DNA of 17,725 bases, taken from NCBI GenBank assembly GCA_002502605.1, contig DAPR01000010.1:31461-49185 (forward strand). Direction: 5' to 3'. Shown here in pieces: positions 6,583-14,209 of this stretch. The translations under genes were made by a program, and so were the position numbers. Position 1 is the first letter of the stretch; every line of letters starts with the position of its first letter. The notes under the pieces were generated by a model. It did no database searches, was not told where the DNA came from, and saw nothing but the letters and a program-made list of their open reading frames with translations. The DNA is from Euryarchaeota archaeon UBA258 (GTDB lineage Archaea; Thermoplasmatota; Poseidoniia; Poseidoniales; Poseidoniaceae).

Positions 6583-9500
6583 ATGGGTCAAAAAATGAAG
6601 TCCGTTAGCCTCGTAACAATCATGATGCTGTCAGTTCTGTCAACGCTGTTGATGGCAACCGTCACCGTATCAGCAAACACAGTTGTCATCACCGAGGCGA
6701 TTCAAGTCGTCGATGGTGGAACTGCAGCAGACCAGCAAGCAGCGGTTTCTTCCGACAGCGAAGGAAACGTACACGTCGTGTGGACTCGAAACAACCTCCA
6801 CCTCTACTACGCAATGCTCTCACCCCGTGGAGATACACTCATCGACACCACCCAAATCACCAACCCCGGTCTTCACAAAATTTGGCATCCTGACATGACC
6901 GTCGATGAATTCGATCGCATTCACGTTGTTTGGACTGACAAATCAAGCCAACACAAAATTGTCTACTCTGTCCTCAACCCGTGGGCCACCCCTATGGACG
7001 GATCTGCAAGCGACGATGGTACGATAAGTTCGATCGACGACCATGTCGTCTCGATGCGCTCACAAAACCGCGACTGGCCAGCCATTGATTTGGACAGCCA
7101 AGGAAACGCCCACATTGTCTGGGAAGACTCCTATGATGAGCTCAATCGTTTCTTCAACCAACCACAAATTTACTACAGCATGCTTCAACCTGATCCAGCT
7201 ACAGGTTCCGTTGTCACTCTCTTCGACGACACCCTGCTCACCCCAATCATCGGGCACAAAGGGCACCCTGATATCGTAGTGGATGCAAACGACTACGTTC
7301 AAATCGCCTGGGACGACACCCGCGGTGGCAAGGTCGAACTTGCGTTCATCGTTGACACCTCTGGTTCGATGTACTCCGAATGGGCTGATATCTGCACTGT
7401 TGTCTACGGCGGTAACTTCGCCTCCGGTGGTTACTTCCAAGGCATCAAACCAATGCTTGAGACCGCAAACATGACTGTGTTCGAGACCATCTATGGGCTT
7501 GGAAACACCCTCCCCGGTGCCGCAAGTTCAGGCAACTGCGCTGGTAAGAATCAGAACGCAGGTCCACGAAACACCCCACTAGGGCAATTCGAGGGCGATG
7601 ACTCTGGTGGAATCCGCAAACTCCCAGGCACCGTGTACAACGGCAACACCTACTCCGGCTACTCCGGTGAAGACTGGGGTCCAGGTTCCAACTGGGCTTG
7701 CCTCTCGTGGAAGGATGCTTCAGGCTATATTCCAGGCAACCCACCAACCCAAGACGACCACAAGTGGAATCCAAACGCAACCAAGATCGTCATCCCAGTT
7801 TCAGATGAAGGGCCAAAAGACGGCGACCCATCCCAGCAAGCAGATGACTTGACTGCGATTGAGGAAGCCCACGACAACTGCCTCACAGCAGGCGTTGTCC
7901 CAGTTGGCTTGTACGGTCAAGGCTACGGCGGCGCCGGCAACATCCAATCCCACTTCATGGATCTCGCTCAATGCCCGAACGGCGTGGTTTCGACTCAAAC
8001 TCGAAACTGTCCCGGTAACACCCTCCGCTCCTCTGACGCTGGAGGCCAGGCATACGAATTCCCATCCGGATCCGGCGGTGCAAACGCAATGGCGCTTCTC
8101 GTGGAAGCAATGGTCTACATTTCCACCAACAACTCTCGTGAAATTTACATGTCCGTCTTGGACCCCTATGGCAAGATGAACAACGACCCAACATGGGTCC
8201 CAGGCGGCACAGGACACTCCATCGTGCAAAACAGCTACGCTGAAGACACTGGACTCGGTTCTGAAGGCCATTTGGTTGTCGTGAACGACACGCGCGTCAC
8301 CATCGATGACGCATACTCGTTCCACCCCGCAATTGGTGTCGACATGCAAGGCAACACCCACGTCGCATGGATGGACGGCCGAGACTATGGTTTCGAAAAG
8401 GCTGTCAACTACGAAGTCTACTACACCAAACTCCGTTTGCAAGGAGCAGGTGTCTGGGACGGTGCAGACCAAGGTCTGTCCACCTACGCCATTAAGAAAA
8501 TCCAAGACACACCAATTTCCAACGTCGAGGGGCCATCTGGTATTTCCGGAAACTCTCCATTCGGCGGAAACTCAGTCTTCCCGGCTCTTCTCACCGACGA
8601 TCAAAACAACGTCCACATTGCTTGGGTCGACTCTGGAAACGCAAGTGCAGGCGAGGAAGTTCTCTACACCCGTTTGAATTCAACCGACTTGACAGGAGAA
8701 GGCGAAATCGCCCTCGATCCATGGGAAACGGTTTCCATTACCTCATGGGCAAGCAACAAACTTGGACCAAACGCCGGATCACAGCCAAGCATCGGTATGC
8801 CTCCGGCTTTTGCCAACGACCTTGGTAGCGGCGCTCACGTTGCATGGTCAGACACCAACAAGTGCAGCGAAGAAGCAAACAACAACCGCTTCACAATCTG
8901 CTACTCTCACGTGCTTACCGGCCAAGTCGATGTTGAATTCCAAGACGGCGAGACCTTCTACCACGTCATCGAACCAGGGGAGCAAACCATCTACAACATG
9001 ACGATGAACAACTCAACGCCAGGGCCAAAGGATCTCGTTGCAGATACCTTCGGTCTCAACCTTTCAGGAGTGCCTCAGAACTGGACAGCGACTCTGTTCT
9101 TTGCTGATAACCACACCTCAATCATGCCAGACACGCAGATTTTCCTTGAAGGTGGCGAAGACATTCGGTTCTATGTCCGAGTCCGCGCACCATCTGTGTA
9201 CCAAGCAAACGGCGACGAACTTGCAGACATCAGAGTCACAGCCAAGTCCTACAAAGACCCAGCAATCCAGTCTGATATGACCACTCGAACACTGATGGAC
9301 GTCGTGCACGGTATCAACCTCGATACATCGCACAGCATGGCTGATATCGAACAAGGCCAAACAGCAATCTTCTCGATCACGATTACCAACACCGGCAACG
9401 TGTTCGACCGCTTCCTCTTCTGGGACCCATACACCCTCGAAGGTCAACAAGAATGGCTGTTGCCGTTCAACTGGGCCGTCAACTTCCCAACCAGCGTCGA

Positions 9501-11679
9501 ACTCGATCCAGGTCAATCAGTGACCAAGAACCTCGAAGTGCTCGTCCCGACATCTGAAGATCCGGGCGCGTTCGTGATTTATCTCAAAGGTTGGTCTGAA
9601 GGCGAACCGATCAAGTCGATTGAGAAGGGAACCTATGACGTGCTCGAATTGGGTATTTTCGTATCGATCCGCTCAACAGGCAACATCGTCATGGAGATCT
9701 TTGACACCAGCGAATACGTCGACCCAGGAGAGTGTGTGACCTACCCAATTGATGTCACCAAGAACTTCGACTCAGGCAACCTTGTCTTCACGATCCCTGG
9801 TGCACCAGAGGCCAAGCCAGACACAATCTCTCTTGACGCTTGGCGCCAGGAAAACTGGGTTGTCAACCTTGACTTCTCAAACGCACCCGGTGGTAACAGC
9901 GTGCCAATGGAGACCCCACGTGCGTGGAACATACCCAACGGCGATGATTACGTCACCTACGAGGTCGGTGTCGAAGTGTGCGCCCCAACCCTTGCATCTG
10001 CAGGGCTTGGTCCAGCAGTCGTCCTGAAGGCATACCTCGAAGGCTATCCACGGATTTCAGATTCCCAGATTCTGTCAACCAATGTCAATCACGTGTACTC
10101 GTTAGGAGCAGATTCTGATATCGATGAAGACGATATGATGAACCTGAACGATCGAGATGTCGTGGCCGTGAACCCGGGACAACAACTCATCATCCCAACC
10201 ACGGTGACCAATTACGGAAACGGCCCAGACCGCTTCGATTACCGTTTGGCTCGGGTCACAGACCCGGCCGGCGTTGATGTGATTTGGGACATTGAAGTTC
10301 CCCGAGAGAACTTAGCAGAACTCAGCCGTGACACAGAACAAGTGTTTGATGTTCAAATCAACGTGCCAGAGCAGGTTGAAGCAGGCGTTTACACGGTCGT
10401 CTTCCAGACCTTCTCCGAAGAATCTTACCCTGATGCCAGCGGTCGTTTGACGCGCCTGCGCTTCACTCAAGAGATTCCAGTTTATGTTCAGGAATTCTAT
10501 GACATGCAGATCACAATGGATGACACCGTTGACAATGCCGTCAAGACCTCAGCTCCAGGACGAATCGTTCGATTCGAAGTGAACATCACCAACAACGGCA
10601 ACGTTCCTGATTGGGCTAAACTGGACAACCACACCTCCCAAAAAGACGGTGAAGCACTCATTTGGAACGAACTCCCGGGCATGGGTACGCTCAGTGGATG
10701 GAACGTCGAATGGCGCATGGTCAAACAACTTGGTACTGACCTCACAACAGAGGAAGTGTGCCAAGTCATCGAATCGGTTCCGATTGAAACCGGTAATGAA
10801 GATGCCATGTTGAATCCTGACGTGGTGTTTGCCGATGCCATCGATGATCAGTGCATCTACGTGGAATCGATTGACAGTTACTACATGCCAATGATGGCGC
10901 CGTACACGACTCACCAAATGGTGGCTATCGTCACAGTTGCTCCATCGGCTAAACTCGACACACGAAGCCTTGGCCTCAAAGTCGTGTCGAAGATGGGTAA
11001 CATGGAAGCCGGTGGCGACCATGATGACTCGCCAGCTTGGGCAGGAGAGTCCTTGGACACAAACGAGTTCATCCTGACTCTTCGCCTCCGCGCTCCTAAC
11101 TTGGTCATCAAGGAAGTCACAGCATCCGTTACACAGGCGGCTGTTGGCGAAACCATCCCGATCAAGGTGATTCTAGAGAACAACGGAAACACTCATGCTA
11201 CGGACATTGAAATCATCCTTTGTGAATACTCACAGACCGATGAGAAGGATACCATTGCTAAAATCAAGGCTGATGGCTGCGAAGAAGAACGCATCGTCAT
11301 GCGTCAAGTGGTTGGAGCCCTTCTTGCCCCAGATGCTTCAGAGGATTCAAAATCGATCGAACTGTACTTGCTCTACCCAGTGAGTGCAGGAAGCCACGGC
11401 GTCTATGTCGTGGTCGACCCACTCAATGAAATCGTTGAGACGAACGAACGCGATAACGTACAAGCTGTTGCATCCTCACTTGAATCAGAGAATCCATTCT
11501 TGGATGTCGCTGGTGAAGTGGTCGGTAAGACAGCCCTTCCGTTTGCAGTGATTCTGCTTACCTTTGCTCTGCTTGGTGTTGTTTACCTCGTGGGTAAGGG
11601 CCGACGGGACGATGTCAACAAGCGCTTGGCCGAGCAATCCTCGCTCATCTCCGTTCTCGGAAGCGAAGGCAACGACTGA
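6583..11679 (+). CDS. Giant cell-surface protein: propeller with inserted vWA domain, Ig-like (NEW3/CARDB) domains, C-terminal anchor
   Basis: The product has 1698 residues. A signal peptide covers 1 to about 31 (hydrophobic core, then TVSA before NT). Seven propeller-type blades follow, each with a core like D-x-x-G-N-x-H-V-x-W-x-D and a closing YY-x-x-L strand, near 54-79, 103-132, 166-202, 228-249 plus 518-527, 581-618, 665-699 and 734-777. A von Willebrand A domain (about 250-517) interrupts blade 4. Its MIDAS motif is DTSGS at 258-262, with a later D408. Residues 783-1500 hold NEW3-like Ig modules with the strand N-x-G-N-x-x-D (936, 1210, 1336). A CARDB-like module spans about 1504-1630 and ends in VDPLNEIVETNERDN. 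One membrane segment (about 1651-1671) and a basic cytoplasmic tail end the protein. It is probably an adhesion or polymer-binding surface protein; the ligand is unknown. ATG 6583 was chosen; ATG 6595 is an alternative. Confidence 0.88.
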   Translation: MGQKMKSVSLVTIMMLSVLSTLLMATVTVSANTVVITEAIQVVDGGTAADQQAAVSSDSEGNVHVVWTRNNLHLYYAMLSPRGDTLIDTTQITNPGLHKIWHPDMTVDEFDRIHVVWTDKSSQHKIVYSVLNPWATPMDGSASDDGTISSIDDHVVSMRSQNRDWPAIDLDSQGNAHIVWEDSYDELNRFFNQPQIYYSMLQPDPATGSVVTLFDDTLLTPIIGHKGHPDIVVDANDYVQIAWDDTRGGKVELAFIVDTSGSMYSEWADICTVVYGGNFASGGYFQGIKPMLETANMTVFETIYGLGNTLPGAASSGNCAGKNQNAGPRNTPLGQFEGDDSGGIRKLPGTVYNGNTYSGYSGEDWGPGSNWACLSWKDASGYIPGNPPTQDDHKWNPNATKIVIPVSDEGPKDGDPSQQADDLTAIEEAHDNCLTAGVVPVGLYGQGYGGAGNIQSHFMDLAQCPNGVVSTQTRNCPGNTLRSSDAGGQAYEFPSGSGGANAMALLVEAMVYISTNNSREIYMSVLDPYGKMNNDPTWVPGGTGHSIVQNSYAEDTGLGSEGHLVVVNDTRVTIDDAYSFHPAIGVDMQGNTHVAWMDGRDYGFEKAVNYEVYYTKLRLQGAGVWDGADQGLSTYAIKKIQDTPISNVEGPSGISGNSPFGGNSVFPALLTDDQNNVHIAWVDSGNASAGEEVLYTRLNSTDLTGEGEIALDPWETVSITSWASNKLGPNAGSQPSIGMPPAFANDLGSGAHVAWSDTNKCSEEANNNRFTICYSHVLTGQVDVEFQDGETFYHVIEPGEQTIYNMTMNNSTPGPKDLVADTFGLNLSGVPQNWTATLFFADNHTSIMPDTQIFLEGGEDIRFYVRVRAPSVYQANGDELADIRVTAKSYKDPAIQSDMTTRTLMDVVHGINLDTSHSMADIEQGQTAIFSITITNTGNVFDRFLFWDPYTLEGQQEWLLPFNWAVNFPTSVELDPGQSVTKNLEVLVPTSEDPGAFVIYLKGWSEGEPIKSIEKGTYDVLELGIFVSIRSTGNIVMEIFDTSEYVDPGECVTYPIDVTKNFDSGNLVFTIPGAPEAKPDTISLDAWRQENWVVNLDFSNAPGGNSVPMETPRAWNIPNGDDYVTYEVGVEVCAPTLASAGLGPAVVLKAYLEGYPRISDSQILSTNVNHVYSLGADSDIDEDDMMNLNDRDVVAVNPGQQLIIPTTVTNYGNGPDRFDYRLARVTDPAGVDVIWDIEVPRENLAELSRDTEQVFDVQINVPEQVEAGVYTVVFQTFSEESYPDASGRLTRLRFTQEIPVYVQEFYDMQITMDDTVDNAVKTSAPGRIVRFEVNITNNGNVPDWAKLDNHTSQKDGEALIWNELPGMGTLSGWNVEWRMVKQLGTDLTTEEVCQVIESVPIETGNEDAMLNPDVVFADAIDDQCIYVESIDSYYMPMMAPYTTHQMVAIVTVAPSAKLDTRSLGLKVVSKMGNMEAGGDHDDSPAWAGESLDTNEFILTLRLRAPNLVIKEVTASVTQAAVGETIPIKVILENNGNTHATDIEIILCEYSQTDEKDTIAKIKADGCEEERIVMRQVVGALLAPDASEDSKSIELYLLYPVSAGSHGVYVVVDPLNEIVETNERDNVQAVASSLESENPFLDVAGEVVGKTALPFAVILLTFALLGVVYLVGKGRRDDVNKRLAEQSSLISVLGSEGND

Positions 11680-11684
11680 GGCTC

Positions 11685-12446
11685 TCAACGCTTGTTTAGC
11701 CTCTCATTGAGGTTGCCGAGCCAATAGCGCAGATCGCGGTTGTCGTCTGATGCGACAATGTGGCCTGCACGCTGAGCGAGTTGTCGTTCAAGCCCCTTGG
11801 TGACCTCTTCGAGCAGTTCATTCAATTGGGTTCGCCCGAGTTGAAGTTCTTGGCCCATGGCTGCTAAGTCAAAGCGAGCCACAGGTTGATCGATGAGGTT
11901 GTGCACCATCGTCCGTTCCTCATACTGGTCGAAATCAGAATCGACTCCAGCCGAGATGCGGTTTCGGATATGCTGGTGCAATGAAATGAGGGCATCACGC
12001 TCGCGATCGAGTTTTTCCAAGACCTCGTTGACCTGTTGGATGTGAGCAATGCCTTCCCCAACTGAAATTTTCTTTCGCCCACCTATGGTTTGAACGACGC
12101 TCTCAACACCAGATGGCAATCGGTTCGAAAGCCTCATTGGACCACCAGGTGGCAATGACCTTTGTTCACACGAAAAGAGATCGGGACCAAGATCAATGCG
12201 TAAAGAAAGAGACTGCTGAACGCTGTAAATGGTGCGAGGGGGCCCCCCTTTCTCGCTTGCCACCTTCATTTTCATAACGAATTCACCTCGTTCGAGTTCC
12301 CTTAGGTGTTTGACAATCGCTTGTTGACTCACCCCCAAGATTTCTGCTAACTGCATTGGGTAGTGGGGCTCCCTCACAAGGCGCTCCAAAATTTGGCGTC
12401 GCAGTTTGTTTTGTAGCAGCGTTAAGACGGTATCGACATCGGTCAT
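11685..12446 (-). CDS. ArsR-type winged-helix transcription regulator, SurR-like architecture
   Basis: Starting at ATG 12446 the product has 253 residues; a TTG at 12500 would add 18 unconserved ones. Residues 5-76 form the winged helix. NKLRRQILERL is helix 1, LAEILGVSQQAIVKHLRELE (33-52) is the helix-turn-helix, and EKGGPPRTIYSV (65-76) is the wing. The following SLRIDLGPDLF resembles the segment after the wing in Pyrococcus SurR. The CxxC redox switch of SurR is missing (the matching region reads REPHYP), and the only cysteine is C93. The C-terminal half is helical and charged, likely for dimerisation. The gene is last in the minus-strand series, 83 bases after its neighbour, and its stop is 5 bases from the convergent surface-protein stop. 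The target genes are unknown; local regulation is plausible. Confidence 0.85.
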   Translation of the reverse strand: MTDVDTVLTLLQNKLRRQILERLVREPHYPMQLAEILGVSQQAIVKHLRELERGEFVMKMKVASEKGGPPRTIYSVQQSLSLRIDLGPDLFSCEQRSLPPGGPMRLSNRLPSGVESVVQTIGGRKKISVGEGIAHIQQVNEVLEKLDRERDALISLHQHIRNRISAGVDSDFDQYEERTMVHNLIDQPVARFDLAAMGQELQLGRTQLNELLEEVTKGLERQLAQRAGHIVASDDNRDLRYWLGNLNERLNKR

Positions 12447-12529
12447 ATTGCTCAACTTGAGGTTACCTAGACAAAGGCCCCATTTGAAGGGTTCGACCAA
12501 ACTTGGGCTGACAAATCACGTTGACAAAC

Positions 12530-13120
12530 TCACAACAGGTCGGCGAGGAGATTGGTCATTCTCTTCCAGCCAACCAATGAAAAGAGCCCGATGCCAAGGC
12601 CTGCAATCACCAGTGACCATGCTGTGCTTTGAGGGAGCGTAGCTTGGTAATTCCAGTCAACTTCGAATTGCTGAAGGCTTTGAGCATCATCGCCACCGGC
12701 AACAAATCTGTACTCCCCACTGCTGGCCTTCCAGGTAAATTGGCCGTTTGATGTTTCACCGCCTGCAATGAGGTCAACGGCGTATTTGTCGCATTCATAG
12801 TACCCATCCCGCTCCGTGCATTTGGACGCCTCTGTGGCTTCCGCAATTCCAATCCAGACCCCTGACTTTTCCCAGGTGAACTCAACTGAAACTTCTGCCA
12901 AATCAATTTCTTCATCAAGCAAGAGGGTTTCTTCGGACATTCCCCAGTAGCAGGTCACCTCATCGTCTTGGACGAACGGCAGCCCTTCCTCGACGGTGCA
13001 TGGCGGGAGCATCGCATTCTGAGTGGCTTCATCAGCGAGCCCTTCTGAACCGATAAAAGCCCCAATGATCAGACCTACTGCCAGCAGGACGCTCAGTCCT
13101 CTCAATATGTTGCTCATCAT
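12530..13120 (-). CDS. Membrane protein with four-cysteine ectodomain, family unknown
   Basis: The product has 196 residues from ATG 13120, which has GAGGG (13128-13132) 7 bases upstream. A second ATG follows directly. A hydrophobic N-terminal segment (about 6-27) acts as a signal peptide or anchor. The ectodomain (about 28-165) is acidic with alternating hydrophobic strands, such as VSVEFTW and GQFTWKASSGEYRFV. It has four cysteines (41, 57, 101, 110), enough for two disulfides, and looks like a beta-sandwich. A second membrane segment (about 168-184) is followed by a 12-residue tail starting WKRM. I do not recognise the family. The gene begins 14 bases after the stop of the similarly built 13135-14172 gene, so the two are probably co-expressed and may interact. 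Confidence 0.8.
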   Translation of the reverse strand: MMSNILRGLSVLLAVGLIIGAFIGSEGLADEATQNAMLPPCTVEEGLPFVQDDEVTCYWGMSEETLLLDEEIDLAEVSVEFTWEKSGVWIGIAEATEASKCTERDGYYECDKYAVDLIAGGETSNGQFTWKASSGEYRFVAGGDDAQSLQQFEVDWNYQATLPQSTAWSLVIAGLGIGLFSLVGWKRMTNLLADLL

Positions 13121-13134
13121 CGAAATTCCCTCGA

Positions 13135-14172
13135 TTAGACCTCGTCCCACGCCTTCCAGTCGTTGTTCTGTTCTGGCTTTTGTTCCACCCGTTTCACAGG
13201 CTGGACATACGGTCTCGAGGCGTTTTCTTCTGAAGTCTGTGCTGCATCAGGCGCCCCAGCGTCCCATGAGGCGATTGTTTGTGTGTTCGGATCTTTAATT
13301 GGCACCACTTGTTTTGGTTTTGGTGCACCATCAGCAAAGGGGTCAGCGACGTTTTTACCCGCCTCCTCAACATCCCCACGCATCAGCGCATAGACCTGTT
13401 CAGTGGTCAATAAATTGCCACTCATCACGCTCTGTTTCCCATCAACAAAGGTCTCGGTTTCCCCAAGCCCGGTGTCTGCGAATGGAGCATCGACCCTTGC
13501 TTGCAACGGGTTTTCTCCCCGGGCAAACGCTGCCATCATTTCAGGGGTAATCTCCTGTGCTTGGCTCATGGTCCCGTCAGGGTTCATCATGACCACGGAG
13601 GTTGCAGCTTGCTTCGACCTAGACAGCCATAGCACCACTCCTGCAAGCGGCAAAATAAGCAAACCCATGCAACAGGTAGCGAACCCAAGCAGGAGACCAG
13701 GGCTCTCAAATGCGGCGTATTGGAGAGGGTTGGTGTGGACCAAATAGACGGTGTCATTTGAGCAGTCGGTATCATCAATGCATGTGGTGTCTAGGGCGTA
13801 TTCCGCTTCTTCAATCACCTTCCAACCATCAGTGATGATAAATGCGGTATCGTCGCTTGACATAGGGGCCCAGTCTGAAGCGCAAATTTTGTTTTCCAGC
13901 GACTCGCTCACACGCGCTGAACCTTCGATTTTTGTAAGGTTGACCTCAACGTTGTTGGCGCCTTTGATGGTCACGGCGTAATAACACCCTTCTTCAAGAG
14001 AAGCAACACCGCTTGCTTCGCCAGTCGTTTCCAGCGTTGCTACATTACGTGCGTCCCAAATCTCGTCAACAGCGGGTCCTTGTGAAGCGAGTAAAAACGC
14101 CCCGAGCACAAGCATGGCCGCACCAGCAATGGCCAAACGCAGGGGCCATGGATTGCGGGCAGGCTCGACCAT
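13135..14172 (-). CDS. Two-TM protein with cysteine ectodomain and repeat-bearing cytoplasmic tail, family unknown
   Basis: The product has 345 residues from ATG 14172, supported by GAGGT (14179-14183) 6 bases upstream. A longer frame from 14223 would overlap top6A. The first membrane segment is at about 11-29. An acidic ectodomain (30-158) has cysteines at 63, 97, 131 and 137. The second membrane segment (about 159-183) contains a CC pair and is followed by the stop-transfer residues SRSK. The 160-residue tail is polar and probably disordered. It holds a duplicated unit at 208-233 and 255-281 with the pattern T-x-E-(5-6)-RG-(E/D) followed by PFAD. It ends in tryptophans within an acidic context (NNDWKAWDEV). 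The tail units look like protein-docking motifs. The function is unknown. Its place between top6A and another membrane-protein gene suggests an operon by spacing only. Confidence 0.8.
   Translation of the reverse strand: MVEPARNPWPLRLAIAGAAMLVLGAFLLASQGPAVDEIWDARNVATLETTGEASGVASLEEGCYYAVTIKGANNVEVNLTKIEGSARVSESLENKICASDWAPMSSDDTAFIITDGWKVIEEAEYALDTTCIDDTDCSNDTVYLVHTNPLQYAAFESPGLLLGFATCCMGLLILPLAGVVLWLSRSKQAATSVVMMNPDGTMSQAQEITPEMMAAFARGENPLQARVDAPFADTGLGETETFVDGKQSVMSGNLLTTEQVYALMRGDVEEAGKNVADPFADGAPKPKQVVPIKDPNTQTIASWDAGAPDAAQTSEENASRPYVQPVKRVEQKPEQNNDWKAWDEV
13330..13551 (-). repeat. Tandem motif pair in the cytoplasmic tail of the 13135-14172 product
   Basis: Unit 1 (13474-13551, residues 208-233) starts ITPEMMAAFARGE and ends PFAD. 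Unit 2 (13330-13410, residues 255-281) starts LTTEQVYALMRGD and ends PFAD. The units are 26 and 27 residues long with about 21 residues between them. Shared positions are T, E, the A(x)2RG helix end, an acidic residue after RG, and PFAD. The similarity is at protein level. Confidence 0.55.
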
Positions 14173-14209
14173 GATGTGACCTCTTCCTCTTCCCAAATGA
14201 ATCCTCGCA

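Noticed and set aside
6573..6608. Small upstream frame (11 codons) overlapping the surface-protein start
   Set aside because: It is too short and lacks a ribosome site. An ATG near a start codon is expected by chance.
7801..8505. Minus-strand 234-residue frame
   Set aside because: It is a shadow of the vWA region. Its sequence has no domain pattern, while the plus strand reads through with the propeller repeats.
6583..11679. Surface protein as a sialidase because of the BNR-like blades
   Set aside because: The blades lack the S-x-D-x-G-x-T-W Asp-box form, and no sialidase arginine triad is visible. Only the propeller fold is supported.
12447..12500. TTG-extended N-terminus of the regulator
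   Set aside because: The extra 18 residues precede the normal start of the winged helix and have no Shine-Dalgarno.
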